64,000 nucleotides of DNA from Candidatus Binatia bacterium (GCA_036493895.1 DASXOZ010000072.1:1-64000); one strand, 5' to 3'; counted from the stretch's first letter, positions 8,493 through 18,476 are shown. Numbers and translations are program-made. Notes: generated by a model not told the origin, from the letters alone.

Positions 8493-10052
8493 TTGCAATC
8501 GCGACACTTTTCGCCGCCTGATCTCGCCGATCTCGAGGCACGCGGCATCGCGCGCGAGACTGCCGAGCGCCAGCTTCGTCTGTACCAGGAGCCTCCTGCT
8601 GCTGCGCGGCTGCTGAAAGCCTGCACTCCAGGCGACGGCATCGTCCGCCTGTTCGACGAACAGGCCGGCGGCTATGCGCACCGCTACGACGAGCAGGCGC
8701 GCTCGCTTTCGATCGCCAAATTCGTCCCCGCCTCCGGCGCCGCCAGCCGCATGTTCCGCTCGCTGCTTGCGGTGGGCTCGGACGCGTCGCTGCGCACGCG
8801 CGCGGATTTCGAAGCGAAAGCTGCCGGCGGCGACTCCGATGCACGCGCGGTGTCGCGCTTCCTGGCGCATCTCGTCGACTTCGCGTTCTACGATGATCTT
8901 GCCGCAGCGCTCGCGCGCGACGGCATCGACATCGACGCGGCGGCCGCGAGTGACGTGCCGGCAGTGCTGGCCGCGCTGCTCGACGACAGTGGTCTCGACT
9001 ATGCGTCGCTTCCCAAGGGACTGCTGAAGTTCCATCGCGAGCACGGCGAGGTACGCACCGCGTTCGAAGAGCACCTCGTCGAGGCGGCGGCGTATGCGCG
9101 CGGCAGCGGCAATCTGTGCCGCCTGCATCTCACGGTGTCGCCCGAGCACGAGCAGCGCTTTCGCGCGCTGCTCGGCGACGTGCGCGAGCGTTACGAGAAG
9201 CGCTTCGGAGTGCACTTCGACGTCGAGTTCTCGTGGCAGAAGCCGTCCACCGACACGATCGCCGTCGAACCGGGGGGAGCTCCGTTTCGCACCGACGAAG
9301 GGCGCCTGCTGTTTCGTCCTGCCGGCCACGGCGCGCTGATCGAGAACATGGCCGACGTCGAAGCCGAGCTGCTGTTCGTCAAGAACATCGACAACGTCGC
9401 GGTCGACGCTTTCCTCGCAGAGACGGTGCTTTGGAAGAAGGCGCTCGCGGGAGTCCTGCTCGAGCTTCGCGAGGAAGTGTTCGCGCACCGGCGCGCGCTC
9501 GAGACGGGGGGCGAGGCGGCGGCCGCGGCGGCCTTCGCGATGCTGCGCTCGCGCTTCGGCGCCGCGGTTCCGGATGCCTCGGGCGGCGAGTTGCTGCGCC
9601 TCGCTGCCGATGCACTGGACCGGCCGCTTCGTGCCTGCGGAATGGTTTCCTCCGATACGAATCCCGGCGGAGGACCGTTCTGGGTAACGGACCGCTCCGG
9701 CCGCGCGAGCGTGCAGGTGGTCGAGACGTCGCAGGTCGACCGCGACGACCCCGCCCAGCGCGCGATCCTGGAAGGCGCACGACATTTCAATCCCGTCGAT
9801 CTCGTCTGCATCACGCGCGACTGGAAAGGCAGGCCTTTCGACCTGTCGCGCTACATCGACCACGAAGCGGTGTTCATCGCCGAGAAATCGCAGGACGGGC
9901 GCCCGCTGCGTTCCCTCGAACGCCCGGGTTTGTGGAACGGCGCAATGGCGGGATGGAACACCGTGTTCGTCGAAGTCCCGCTGGCGACGTTCAACCCCGT
10001 CAAGACGGTGAACGACCTGCTCGAGCCCGCGCACCAGGGCAGCCGGAGCTAG
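8493..10052 (+). CDS. DUF4301 family protein
   Basis: Encodes 519 residues from a TTG that follows the glutaredoxin gene by 43 nt, so the two may be co-transcribed. The family mark is IAKFVPASGAASRMF near residues 72-86, a glycine-rich loop that I read as resembling the N-terminal loop of sugar nucleotidyltransferases. A conserved block FNPVDLVCITRDWKG follows, then WNGAMAGWNTVFVEVP near the C-terminus. Family function is unknown to me; an activated-sugar or nucleotide role is only an inference from the loop. It is soluble, with no signal peptide or membrane segment. Confidence 0.75.
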   Translation: MQSRHFSPPDLADLEARGIARETAERQLRLYQEPPAAARLLKACTPGDGIVRLFDEQAGGYAHRYDEQARSLSIAKFVPASGAASRMFRSLLAVGSDASLRTRADFEAKAAGGDSDARAVSRFLAHLVDFAFYDDLAAALARDGIDIDAAAASDVPAVLAALLDDSGLDYASLPKGLLKFHREHGEVRTAFEEHLVEAAAYARGSGNLCRLHLTVSPEHEQRFRALLGDVRERYEKRFGVHFDVEFSWQKPSTDTIAVEPGGAPFRTDEGRLLFRPAGHGALIENMADVEAELLFVKNIDNVAVDAFLAETVLWKKALAGVLLELREEVFAHRRALETGGEAAAAAAFAMLRSRFGAAVPDASGGELLRLAADALDRPLRACGMVSSDTNPGGGPFWVTDRSGRASVQVVETSQVDRDDPAQRAILEGARHFNPVDLVCITRDWKGRPFDLSRYIDHEAVFIAEKSQDGRPLRSLERPGLWNGAMAGWNTVFVEVPLATFNPVKTVNDLLEPAHQGSRS

Positions 10053-10073
10053 CCCTCGTCCGGTCGCCGAGCA

Positions 10074-10110
10074 GCGGATCGACCGATTGACGACTGCGGG
10101 CTCGATCCGC
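10074..10110. terminator. Hairpin between convergent genes
   Basis: GCGGATCGA at 10074-10082 and TCGATCCGC at 10102-10110 form a perfect 9-bp stem with a 19-nt loop in the 61-nt gap between the convergent DUF4301 and diiron-protein genes. There is no T tract, so it may be factor-dependent or only a structural element. Confidence 0.4.
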
Positions 10111-10113
10111 CGA

Positions 10114-10914
10114 TCAGCGCGGGTCGAGCCCGATCTGCTTCAGCCTGTGCCGGATGTCGGCGAACGTATCGCCGAGAAAAGCCCCGCCGCCGAACATCGA
10201 ACCGAACCCGTGCAGGAGATCCCCGACGAACTTCTCGGTGCGGATCTTCTCTGCCTTCGTCGAGTCGTCGAACTTGTTCGCAAGGTACATCACGCCGAAC
10301 CCTGCGTGCCGCGACTCGTCGCGCAGCACGAGGCGGATGAGGTCGCGCAAAAGCGGATCGGGGCTGTCGCGCTGGAAGACCTGGAACAACCCCACCGCGA
10401 TGCCTTCGAGAAAGATCTGCATGCCGACGATTTTTTCGCCGTAGGAGTCGCTGTCGAGGATGCGGTGCACGATGTCCTCGAGCATCGGGTCGAGCGGCGC
10501 GTCCGCTTCGAGCTTGTCGAGATAGCGGCCGAACACCTCGACGTGGCGCGCTTCGTCGATGATCTGCCCGGCAAGGCACATGCGCGCCTCGAGCTCCGGG
10601 CACAGGTTGACGAGCTGGGCCGACAGCGCGAGCGCGGCCTGTTCGCCGAAGAAAAGCTGAGTGAACGTCATCGCGCGCCTCTCGGCAGCGAGGCGGTTGA
10701 AATCCTCGCGCGAGATGCTCGATGCGAACGGAGCGTAGGACGCTTCCGAGAAGTTGCAGATCGGCCGCGACCAGTCGATCTCGTCGGTCGCGTTCCACTG
10801 CAGCGCTTTCGTCTTCTCGTAGAGGTCGAGGCCGGACGGCATCGTAATGTGCAGCCGCCGGTGCCACAGCGGGCGGTCACGGACGGCGCTCGGACTGGTC
10901 GAAGAGTCGGACAT
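10114..10914 (-). CDS. Ferritin-like diiron carboxylate protein (RNR R2-like oxidase)
   Basis: Encodes 266 residues from the ATG at 10914, inside the gap after the helicase stop. All six ligands of a ferritin-like/R2-type diiron centre are in order and spacing: E91, E121 and H124 (IDEARH), E170 (LEGIA), E200 and H203 (DESRH). It begins near the helicase gene end (29 nt) on the same strand and may be transcribed with it. R2 subunits, R2-like ligand-binding oxidases and N-oxygenases share this pattern. A class I RNR role is unlikely because the window encodes a B12-dependent RNR. Substrate unknown. Confidence 0.7.
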   Translation of the reverse strand: MSDSSTSPSAVRDRPLWHRRLHITMPSGLDLYEKTKALQWNATDEIDWSRPICNFSEASYAPFASSISREDFNRLAAERRAMTFTQLFFGEQAALALSAQLVNLCPELEARMCLAGQIIDEARHVEVFGRYLDKLEADAPLDPMLEDIVHRILDSDSYGEKIVGMQIFLEGIAVGLFQVFQRDSPDPLLRDLIRLVLRDESRHAGFGVMYLANKFDDSTKAEKIRTEKFVGDLLHGFGSMFGGGAFLGDTFADIRHRLKQIGLDPR

Positions 10915-10942
10915 GCCGCTGATTTTCGGCCCGACGTCGCGC

Positions 10943-13828
10943 TCAGTCCAGCAGTACCTTCTCGCGCGCGGCGGCAAGGCCGCTTCGCCTGAGAAAATCC
11001 TCGACGACGGCATCGAGGTCGTCGAGGCGCGCCAGGTGGTGGCGCGCGCCGGGCGGCAGCGATGCCAGCACTTTGCGGAAGTACGGCTTGTCGACGCGAG
11101 GCTCGACCAGGACGATGATCCCCCGGTCGGTGGGGGTACGGATGAGGCGGCCCATCATCTGCTTGAGGCGAAGCAGCATGCGCGGCACCTGGTAGTCCGA
11201 AAAGACGCGGCTGCCGCCGCCGAATAGCACTTCGGCGCGAAGCTGCAGCAGCGGATCGCCCGGAACGTCGAACGGCAGCTTCTCGATGACGACCGCCTGG
11301 CAGGCATCGCCGGGAATGTCGATGCCCTGCCAGAAACCGCGCGAGCCCAGCAGCACGGCGCGCGGGTTCTCGCGGAACGTGCGCACCAGCTCGTGCGGAT
11401 CGGTATTGCCGGCGGCCGGAGTCGTTACCGTGATTCCGTCGGCGGCAAGCTGCCCCGCGAGCAGGTCGGCAACGCGGACCATGCGGTCGCGGCTCGTGAA
11501 CAGGCCGAGGGTGCGGCCCCCGAGTCGCCGCGACACGATCGCAAGCGAGCGCGTCATGCGATCGACCAGCGCGGCCTGGTCGGTCATGTCCTTGATGAAA
11601 ATGACCTCGAGGTTCTTCTCGTAGTCGAAGGGGCTCGGGATCGGCGTGGCGACACGGTAGCGAGACCCTGCGTGCACGGCGAGCTTCAGCTCTCGCAGAG
11701 CCCCGTCGTCCTCGTCGGCGACCGAAAGCGTGGCCGAGGTCGCGAGCATCGTCTGCGCGCGCTCGAGCACGTTGTCGCGAAAATCGTCGCCCGGCAGCAC
11801 CGGCGTGGCGACGAAGCGCCACGACACCGAGGTCGAGCGCGCCAGCCCGCGCAGCCGGTACACGTACGTGTCGGATTTCGGATACGGCAGCGCGTGGTCG
11901 AGCACGGATGCCGCCTCGTCGAGCACTTCGACCAGGCGCATCTTCGACTCGGATTCGTCGTCGTCGCCGCCGCGGAACCTGAGCGAAAGCCGGCGCAGGC
12001 TCGTGGCCAGCTCGAGCGCCGCGTCGGTCAGCTCCTTCCATTCCGGACCGGGACCGGAGCGCGGCACGAGAAGCTCGTCGCGGCCGAACTGGAACGGGCT
12101 CTCCTCGTTCTCGGCCTTGACGATGCGGCGAGAAGTCTCGCCGACCATGGAAACCAGCGTCAGCGCGCGACGCGCCATCATCTGCGTCTCGTCGTCGTCC
12201 GCCAGGGGCGGCGAGCCGCGCATGCCGAGGATCTCCTCCAGGCGGTGCGCCAGCTCGATGCCTTCGGCTGTCCTTGCGTAGGCGTTGTCGGCCTTGTCGA
12301 TCAGCTCGTGGGCTTCGTCGAAAACCAGATGGCGAAGCTCGGGGTAGTCCGGCGGCCAGCGCAGCAGCAGGTCGTGGTTGACGACCGCGATCTCCGCCGC
12401 CTCGAGGCGATGGCGCGCCGCGCGGAACACGCAGTGACCGCCGACGGTCTCGCAGTTCTGGCGGCTGCACTCGTCGGAGTCGCTGCTCGTCACTTCGCGC
12501 GCGAAGCGCTCGAAGCAGGGATTGAGCTGGTAGAGCACCGTCGGCACGCGATCGATCTCGCCGTGCGTCGCGCTGGTCGAGAACGCCGCGATCAGCGCGG
12601 ACGCGTAGCCTTCCTCGGGGTCGAGCGTCGGCCCCTCGCTCTGGCGCGAGCGCAGGAAGCGGTCGAGGCGGCGCTTGCAGATGTAGTTGCCGCGCCCCTT
12701 CATCACGCCGAAGCGCAGGTCCGGATAGCCGAGAAGGCTGGCGGCTGCCGGAATGTCTTTTTCGAGAAGCTGGGTCTGCAGCAGCTTGCTCGACGTGGAG
12801 ATCACGACCTGCTGTCCGCTGTGGCGCGCGAACGGAATGGCCGCGGCAAGGTAGCCCAGCGTCTTGCCGATGCCGGTGCCCGCTTCGCCGACCACCACCG
12901 ACTTGCCGCCGCTGGCTGCAAAGCAGTCGAACACCTGTTCGAAGAAGCGCACCTGGCCTGGCCTCAGCTCGTAGCCGGGCAGCACGCGCTGCACGCCGTC
13001 GACGTCGTGCAGCCTCGCGACGATCGCTTCCTTCGAGAACGGCACCGGCTCCAGAGACACCTCGGGCAGCACCGGGACCGCAGCCGTGGCCGCGGCGTCG
13101 GCAAACTCGTAGCCGACCGAGCGCTCGAGGCGCACCCGCCACGCCGACGTCGGATGAAAATGCGTCAGCGCCGCAACGGCGTTCGCGGCCGCCGGTGAGC
13201 CGGCGTGCGACTCGACCAGGGTGCCGACTAGCACGCGCAGCATGTCGAGAGCGTCGTCGAGGGCGCGGTGCCGCTCCCCGCGCCCGAGGCCGCGGCGGCA
13301 GAACGTATCGAGCTTCATGTTCGCGCTGTCGGGATAGACGAGCGCGAGGATCTCGACGGTGTCGAGGAACGGGTGCGACGCGAAACGGCGGTTGACCGCC
13401 TGCGCGAGCCAGCTCTTTTCGAACGCCGCGTTGTGCGCGACTACCGGCGCATCGCCGATGAAGCGATCGAGCGCGGCTGCGACTTCCGCCAGCGGCGGCG
13501 CGGTTACGACGTCGCGCTGCGTGATGCCCGTCAGTCGCTTGATGAACGGGGTGAGCTCCTGGCCGGTGTGGATCAGCGTGTTGAAGATGCGCGCTTTCGG
13601 CGCTCCGGCGTCGATGCGGATCGCTCCGGCCTCGATCAGCTCGTCGAGCTTCGGATCGAGGCCGGTGGCCTCGAAATCGAGGAAGCAAAGAGGACCGGCC
13701 GCGACGACGGGCTCGATGCGCGCGCGATCGATGCCGAGGCTCTCGAGGTTCACGGTGAACTCGAAGCGGCCGTCGGGCTCCAGATGGAGGTCTTCCTGAA
13801 GGGCGGCGAGGCCCGCCGGACTCAACAC
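10943..13828 (-). CDS. dinG: DnaQ-like exonuclease fused to DinG/XPD-type helicase
   Basis: Encodes 961 residues. Residues ~45-200 are a DEDDh 3'-5' exonuclease: FLDFEATGLD (49-58), VVAHNAAFEKSWL (129-141), and HRALDDALDML near 187-197. A superfamily 2 helicase follows with Walker A GEAGTGIGKT (314-323), DEAH box (504-507) and C-terminal QMMGRLIRT. Cysteines near 384, 438, 454/459 and 466 sit between the helicase motifs where XPD/DinG proteins bind a 4Fe-4S cluster. Expected to unwind forked or R-loop DNA during repair. It follows thiE by 112 nt on the same strand. Confidence 0.88.
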   Translation of the reverse strand: MLSPAGLAALQEDLHLEPDGRFEFTVNLESLGIDRARIEPVVAAGPLCFLDFEATGLDPKLDELIEAGAIRIDAGAPKARIFNTLIHTGQELTPFIKRLTGITQRDVVTAPPLAEVAAALDRFIGDAPVVAHNAAFEKSWLAQAVNRRFASHPFLDTVEILALVYPDSANMKLDTFCRRGLGRGERHRALDDALDMLRVLVGTLVESHAGSPAAANAVAALTHFHPTSAWRVRLERSVGYEFADAAATAAVPVLPEVSLEPVPFSKEAIVARLHDVDGVQRVLPGYELRPGQVRFFEQVFDCFAASGGKSVVVGEAGTGIGKTLGYLAAAIPFARHSGQQVVISTSSKLLQTQLLEKDIPAAASLLGYPDLRFGVMKGRGNYICKRRLDRFLRSRQSEGPTLDPEEGYASALIAAFSTSATHGEIDRVPTVLYQLNPCFERFAREVTSSDSDECSRQNCETVGGHCVFRAARHRLEAAEIAVVNHDLLLRWPPDYPELRHLVFDEAHELIDKADNAYARTAEGIELAHRLEEILGMRGSPPLADDDETQMMARRALTLVSMVGETSRRIVKAENEESPFQFGRDELLVPRSGPGPEWKELTDAALELATSLRRLSLRFRGGDDDESESKMRLVEVLDEAASVLDHALPYPKSDTYVYRLRGLARSTSVSWRFVATPVLPGDDFRDNVLERAQTMLATSATLSVADEDDGALRELKLAVHAGSRYRVATPIPSPFDYEKNLEVIFIKDMTDQAALVDRMTRSLAIVSRRLGGRTLGLFTSRDRMVRVADLLAGQLAADGITVTTPAAGNTDPHELVRTFRENPRAVLLGSRGFWQGIDIPGDACQAVVIEKLPFDVPGDPLLQLRAEVLFGGGSRVFSDYQVPRMLLRLKQMMGRLIRTPTDRGIIVLVEPRVDKPYFRKVLASLPPGARHHLARLDDLDAVVEDFLRRSGLAAAREKVLLD

Positions 13829-13940
13829 GAGGACTGCCTACCGCACGAGAGCCCCGGTGTCACCCGGGCGCTCCCGTTTGTTGCGAAGTACGAAGACGAC
13901 TCCCGCCAAAGACTCCAGGCGCTGCACCGTGCGTCGAGGC

Positions 13941-14567
13941 TCAAGCCCTGACGAGCCTGCGCGCGGCCGCCTCGATGTCCCCCGCATCCCACGCTGCGCC
14001 GATCATGGCGACTGCGTCCGCTCCCGCCCTTCGGCAGGCCGGCACTCTGGCGAAGGTGATTCCCCCGACGGCAATGAGCGTTGCGCGGCAGCCTTCGCGC
14101 ACGGCGGTCGCGGCGTGAGCAAGCTCGGCCAGGCCCTGAGGCGGTCCGAATTCGCGCTTGGATGCCGTGTCGAAAACCGGCCCGAACTGCAGCGCGTCGA
14201 GCTCGCCGGGCGCCACCGTGCGGATCGCCGCGACGCTGTGCACCGAGCGGCCGATCCACGCGTCCCTGCCGAGCAGTTCCCTGGCGTGTCCCGCCGACAT
14301 GCCGTTTTCCGGCAGGTGCACTCCGGCGCCGATCGACAAGGCCACGTCGACGCGGTCGCAGATGACGAGAAGCGCGCCGCAGGGTCGCAGCAGCGGCTCG
14401 ACCGCGACGGCGGCTTCGTGCAATTCGCGCGCGCTGCGCGTCTTCGCGCGAAGCTGAATCCAGCGGATGCCGCCGCGCAGCGCCGCCTCGATGCGGCGGC
14501 GCAGGTCCGGGAGGTCGTGCCACGCTCCGGTGATGAGCTGGACCGGGGGGTTCGGCAGAGCGCGCAT
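13941..14567 (-). CDS. thiE: Thiamine-phosphate synthase
   Basis: Encodes 208 residues with the TIM-barrel signatures of ThiE: GIRWIQLRAKT (pyrimidine-PP site), LVICDRVDVALSIGAGVHL (ICDRVD/GVHLG-like block), IGRSVHSVAAI and FGPVFDTASK. C-terminal IAVGGI is the phosphate-binding loop. It joins HMP-PP and thiazole phosphate to form thiamine monophosphate. Last of the thiS-thiG-thiE set on the minus strand, with 18 nt to thiG. Length is normal. Confidence 0.93.
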   Translation of the reverse strand: MRALPNPPVQLITGAWHDLPDLRRRIEAALRGGIRWIQLRAKTRSARELHEAAVAVEPLLRPCGALLVICDRVDVALSIGAGVHLPENGMSAGHARELLGRDAWIGRSVHSVAAIRTVAPGELDALQFGPVFDTASKREFGPPQGLAELAHAATAVREGCRATLIAVGGITFARVPACRRAGADAVAMIGAAWDAGDIEAAARRLVRA

Positions 14568-14585
14568 CGACGCCCGCCGCTCCGC

Positions 14586-15371
14586 TCAGGCGATCAGGTC
14601 GCCGAGCGGGGAAGATGCGCTTGCGTGCAGTCGCTTCGGCATGCGGCCGGCGCGATACGCGGCGCGACCGGCCTCGACGGCCAGCTTCATCGCGTGCGCC
14701 ATCAGCACGGGATCGCGAGCGCCGGCGATCGCGGTGTTCATCAGCACGGCGTCGCAACCGAGCTCGAGCGCGACGGCGGCGTCGGATGCGGTACCGACAC
14801 CGGCATCGACGATCACCGGCACCTTGGACTGCTCGAGAATGATGCGGATGTTGTACGGATTGCGGATGCCGAGGCCCGATCCGATCGGCGCCGCCAGCGG
14901 CATCACGGCCGCGCATCCGATGTCCTCGAGACGCTTGCAGGCGACCGGGTCGTCGCTGACGTACGGCAGCACGTCGAAGCCTTCGGCGACGAGCACTCGC
15001 GCGGCCTCGATCGTCGCGGCAACGTCGGGAAACAGCGTCTTCTCGTCGCCGATCACCTCGAGCTTGACGAGCTTGCCGATGCCCGCCTCGCGCGCCAGCC
15101 GGCAGGTGCGGATCGCGTCGTCGGCAGTGTAGCAGCCGGCCGTGTTCGGCAGGATCGTGAAGCGTTTCGGATCGAGGAAGTCGAGAAGGTTCGGCTTGGT
15201 CGGATCGGTGATGTTGACGCGGCGGACCGCGACCGTGACGATCTCGGCGCCGGAGGTTTCGATCGCGATCCGCGTCTGCTCGAAATCGGCGTATTTCCCC
15301 GTACCGACCAGAAGCCGGGAACGGTAGCTGCGGCCGGCCAGCTCGAAGACGTCCTGACGCTGCATTTCCAC
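14586..15371 (-). CDS. thiG: Thiazole synthase
   Basis: Encodes about 261 residues from a GTG at 15371 (GGAGG six nt upstream); an ATG two codons later is an alternative. ThiG forms the thiazole ring from DXP, dehydroglycine and ThiS-thiocarboxylate. The family is unmistakable: [54 protein letters not shown] (Schiff-base Lys region), [12 protein letters not shown] and [12 protein letters not shown]. The stop of thiS lies 2-3 nt upstream, so the two are translationally coupled. No dehydroglycine synthase (ThiH or ThiO) is present in the window. Confidence 0.95.
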   Translation of the reverse strand: MEMQRQDVFELAGRSYRSRLLVGTGKYADFEQTRIAIETSGAEIVTVAVRRVNITDPTKPNLLDFLDPKRFTILPNTAGCYTADDAIRTCRLAREAGIGKLVKLEVIGDEKTLFPDVAATIEAARVLVAEGFDVLPYVSDDPVACKRLEDIGCAAVMPLAAPIGSGLGIRNPYNIRIILEQSKVPVIVDAGVGTASDAAVALELGCDAVLMNTAIAGARDPVLMAHAMKLAVEAGRAAYRAGRMPKRLHASASSPLGDLIA

Positions 15372-15373
15372 GT

Positions 15374-15574
15374 TCAGCCTCCGCCGACGAAGTGCACGAT
15401 CTCGAGCACGTCGTTCTCTGCCAGCGCCTGGGTGGGCCATGCGGACGCAGGCAGCACTTCGCGATTGCGCTCGACCGCGACGCGGCGTCCTGCCAGGCCG
15501 AGCGATGCGACGAGCTCGCCCACGGTGATGCCGTCGGCGACGTTCTTTCCTTCGCCGTTGATCTGCAGCCGCAT
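15374..15574 (-). CDS. thiS: Sulfur carrier protein ThiS
   Basis: Encodes 66 residues with a beta-grasp (ubiquitin-like) fold and the essential C-terminal Gly-Gly (HFVGGG), the site that becomes a thiocarboxylate and gives sulfur to ThiG. It heads the minus-strand thi set, divergent from alr. The 89-nt gap to alr holds no recognisable TPP riboswitch. The adenylating enzyme ThiF is not encoded nearby; ThiI at 32.1 kb could take part in sulfur transfer. Confidence 0.92.
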   Translation of the reverse strand: MRLQINGEGKNVADGITVGELVASLGLAGRRVAVERNREVLPASAWPTQALAENDVLEIVHFVGGG

Positions 15575-15663
15575 CGAGCCTGCGTAGCGCCACAGGTGCG
15601 GTTTTACAACCTGCTACCCGCTTGGTATCCGGTCGCGTGGCCGTCTTCGCGGCTCCCTCTGTC

Positions 15664-16890
15664 ATGTCCCCCGAACCAGCGGCCGCAGGTGGCGGCGCCG
15701 CAGCCGGCTCCGCGCCCGCAGAAGGGGCTGATCGCGAGGCCGTTTCCACGGCGGCAGGCGACGCGTCCAGCGTCCCTCGCGCGCTCATCGATACCGCAGC
15801 GCTCGTGCACAATTACCGCGAAGCTTGCCGCCTCGCTTGCGGCGGTGCGGGTGTCCTCGCGATGATCAAGTCCGACGCCTACGGGCACGGCGCCCGCCTG
15901 TGCGCAGCCGCGCTCGAGCGCGCCGGTTGCCGCATCTTCGGTGTCGCCTCGGTCGACGAGGCTCGCCAGCTCGCGGAGTTTTCGGATCGCGGATCGCGGG
16001 TCGTCGTGTTCGGCGGAATCCTTGCCGGAGAGGCCGACGCGGCGCTGGCCGCCGGAGCCGAGGTCGTGACGCAGGAAATCGACGTCGTGCGCGCACTTGC
16101 CGGACGCGCCGCGGCTTCGGGACGCGAGGCCGTCGTCCATGTGAAGCTCGACACGGGCATGCACAGGCTCGGAGTGGTGCCCGACGCCATCGTCGAGTTC
16201 GTCCGAGCCGCCGCGGCGCTGCGCGGCGTCCGCATCGTTGCCGTCTGCTCCCATTTTGCCCAGGCGGAATCGGTCACCGGCGGCGTGACGGCGGGTCAGC
16301 TCGAGACGATGCTGGCGGCCGACGCCGCGCTGAAGGCAGCGGGATTCTCGCTGACGCGCCACCTGGCCAACAGTGCCGCCATCCTCGCGCGTCCCGAGGC
16401 CCATCTCGACCTTGTTCGACCTGGAATCATGCTTTACGGCGTCGCGCCCGATCCGTCGCTGCGGGGTCGCGCGCAGCTGAGGCCCGTGATGCGACTGGTC
16501 GCTCGTGTCGTGCGTGTCGCCGACGTCGCGGCCGGCGAGGGCGTCGGCTACGGCCATACGTTCCATACTAACGGCGCCTCGCGCATCGCGACGATCCGCT
16601 GCGGCTACGCCGACGGATATCCGCGCAACCTCGGCAACGTCGCCGAGGCGGCAATTCGCGGGCGGCGCGTGCCGGTGGCCGGACGCATCTGCATGGATCA
16701 TACGATGCTCGACGTCACGGGCGTTGCCGGAGCCAGCGTCGGTGACGACGTCACGCTGTGGGGTGCCGACCCGCTCGTCGAGGAAGTTGCATCGCGCGCC
16801 GGAACGATCGCCTACGAATTGCTCGCGCGAGTGGCGGCAAGGGTGCGCCGCGAAGAAGCCGGCGCCGCGGAACAAGAGAGGAATTCATGA
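15664..16890 (+). CDS. alr: Alanine racemase
   Basis: Encodes 408 residues from the ATG at 15664. PLP-dependent L/D-alanine interconversion supplies D-Ala for peptidoglycan. The PLP lysine is in [11 protein letters not shown] (K69). The catalytic Tyr region is [10 protein letters not shown] and the substrate-side segment is [20 protein letters not shown] follows. Residues 1-38 form an Ala/Gly-rich extension before the usual start (RALIDTAAL), which may instead mark a later start. The stop overlaps purH as ATGA, so a cell-wall gene is translationally coupled to purine synthesis. Confidence 0.93.
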   Translation: MSPEPAAAGGGAAAGSAPAEGADREAVSTAAGDASSVPRALIDTAALVHNYREACRLACGGAGVLAMIKSDAYGHGARLCAAALERAGCRIFGVASVDEARQLAEFSDRGSRVVVFGGILAGEADAALAAGAEVVTQEIDVVRALAGRAAASGREAVVHVKLDTGMHRLGVVPDAIVEFVRAAAALRGVRIVAVCSHFAQAESVTGGVTAGQLETMLAADAALKAAGFSLTRHLANSAAILARPEAHLDLVRPGIMLYGVAPDPSLRGRAQLRPVMRLVARVVRVADVAAGEGVGYGHTFHTNGASRIATIRCGYADGYPRNLGNVAEAAIRGRRVPVAGRICMDHTMLDVTGVAGASVGDDVTLWGADPLVEEVASRAGTIAYELLARVAARVRREEAGAAEQERNS

Positions 16891-18476
16891 GCGAGGCGTC
16901 CCCCGTGATGAAGACCGCGCTGATCAGCGTCAGCGACAAGACCGGAGTCGTCGACTTCGCAAAGGGCCTGGCTGCTCTCGGCGTCAAGATCCTGTCGACG
17001 GGCGGCACCGCCAAGGCACTTCGCGATGCCGGTCTTGCCGTCGTCGATGTCAGCGAGCACACCGGCTCCCCGGAGATTCTCGACGGTCGCGTCAAGACGC
17101 TTCATCCGCGCGTGCACGGCGGCCTGCTCGGTCGTCGTACGCTCGCGTCGCACGTCCAGCAGATGAAAGAGCAGGGAATCGACCCGATCGACCTCGTCTG
17201 CGTGAACCTCTACCCGTTCGCCGAGGTCACTGCGCGCGGCTGCAGCTACGAGGAAGCGATCGAGAACATCGACATCGGCGGCCCGTCGATGCTGCGCTCG
17301 GCCGCAAAGAACCATGAAAGCGTCGTCGTCGTCGTCGATCCCGCCGATTACGCAGTCGTCCTGGGCGAGCTCCAGGCCACCGGCACGACAACGCTCGACG
17401 TGCGCAAGAGGCTCGCGCGCAAGGCCTATCGCTCGACTGCCGCGTATGACGGCATGATCGCCGACTGGCTCGGCCGCGATGCACTCGCCAACGAAGGCCG
17501 CGCGGCCGAGTTCGGAGAGACGATCCACCACCAGTGGCAGCTCGTCCAGGGCATGCGCTACGGCGAGAATCCTCACCAGCGCGCGGCGTTCTACCGTGCG
17601 CCGCGCATCGACGGACCGTCGATCGCCGCGGCCAGGGTGCTGCAGGGCAAGGAGCTTTCGTACAACAACATCGTCGATGCGGACGCTGCACTGCAGCTCG
17701 TGATGGAATTCGACGAGCCGGTCTGCGTCGCGATCAAGCACACGAACCCTTGCGGCGTGGCCACCGGGCGCGATCCGCGCGACTGTTTCGAGAAGGCGCG
17801 GCGCTGCGATCCCGTGTCGATCTTCGGCGGCATCGTCGGTCTCAACCGCGAAGTGGACCTCGCAGCCGCAGAGGCGATGAAGGACGTATTCCTCGAGATC
17901 GTGCTCGCACCGTCGTTCACGGCCGACGCTCTCGCGCTGTTCGGAAGCACCAAGAAGCTGCAGGCGGTGCGATTGCTCGAAGTGGATCCGCGCGTCAAAG
18001 GCGGCAGCGATGCGTTCGACATGAAGCGGGTGCTTGGCGGCCTGCTCGTGCAAAGCCGCGACCTCGTGCCGTCGCGCGCCGCCGACTGCAAGGTGGCGAC
18101 GCGGCGCGCGCCGACGGGGGCCGAGCTTCGCGCCCTCGATTTCGCGTGGAAAGTCTGCAAGCACGCCAAGTCGAACACGATCGTGCTGGCCCACGAAGAC
18201 CACGTCGTCGGCGTCGGCGCAGGCCAGATGAGCCGCGTCGATTCCGCACGCCTGGCAGTGGCAAGGGCCCGCGAGCACGGTCTCGAGCTGAAAGGCTGCG
18301 TGGCCGCGTCCGATGCGTTTTTCCCGTTTCGCGACGGCCTGGACGTCATCGCCGCAGCGGGCGCCGTCGCTGTCATCCAGCCCGGTGGAAGCCTGCGCGA
18401 CGGCGAAGTCATCGCTGCAGCCGACGAGCACGGAATGGCGATGGTCATGACCGGAGTCCGCCATTTCCGCCACTGA
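16887..18476 (+). CDS. purH: Bifunctional AICAR transformylase / IMP cyclohydrolase
   Basis: Encodes 529 residues, the usual length. It catalyses the last two steps of IMP synthesis. The N-terminal MGS-like cyclohydrolase domain shows ALISVSDKTGVVDFA, LSTGGTAK and RVKTLHPRVHGGLL. The C-terminal transformylase domain (from ~200) shows RYGENPHQRAAFY, GKELSYNN, CVAIKHTNPCG and KSNTIVLA. The ATG overlaps the alr stop and AGAGAGG precedes it. It heads purH-purD-purE on the plus strand. Confidence 0.97.
   Translation: MSEASPVMKTALISVSDKTGVVDFAKGLAALGVKILSTGGTAKALRDAGLAVVDVSEHTGSPEILDGRVKTLHPRVHGGLLGRRTLASHVQQMKEQGIDPIDLVCVNLYPFAEVTARGCSYEEAIENIDIGGPSMLRSAAKNHESVVVVVDPADYAVVLGELQATGTTTLDVRKRLARKAYRSTAAYDGMIADWLGRDALANEGRAAEFGETIHHQWQLVQGMRYGENPHQRAAFYRAPRIDGPSIAAARVLQGKELSYNNIVDADAALQLVMEFDEPVCVAIKHTNPCGVATGRDPRDCFEKARRCDPVSIFGGIVGLNREVDLAAAEAMKDVFLEIVLAPSFTADALALFGSTKKLQAVRLLEVDPRVKGGSDAFDMKRVLGGLLVQSRDLVPSRAADCKVATRRAPTGAELRALDFAWKVCKHAKSNTIVLAHEDHVVGVGAGQMSRVDSARLAVARAREHGLELKGCVAASDAFFPFRDGLDVIAAAGAVAVIQPGGSLRDGEVIAAADEHGMAMVMTGVRHFRH

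Noticed and set aside
10668-13688. Very long open frame (about 1000 codons) antisense-phase to the DinG-type helicase gene
   Set aside because: It is Arg/Ala/Gly-rich with no domain signals and shadows a clear gene; such frames arise from the high GC third positions.
15575-15663. TPP riboswitch upstream of thiS
   Set aside because: The gap is too short, and no CTGAGA/GATCTGGATAATGCC-like blocks are present on the minus strand.
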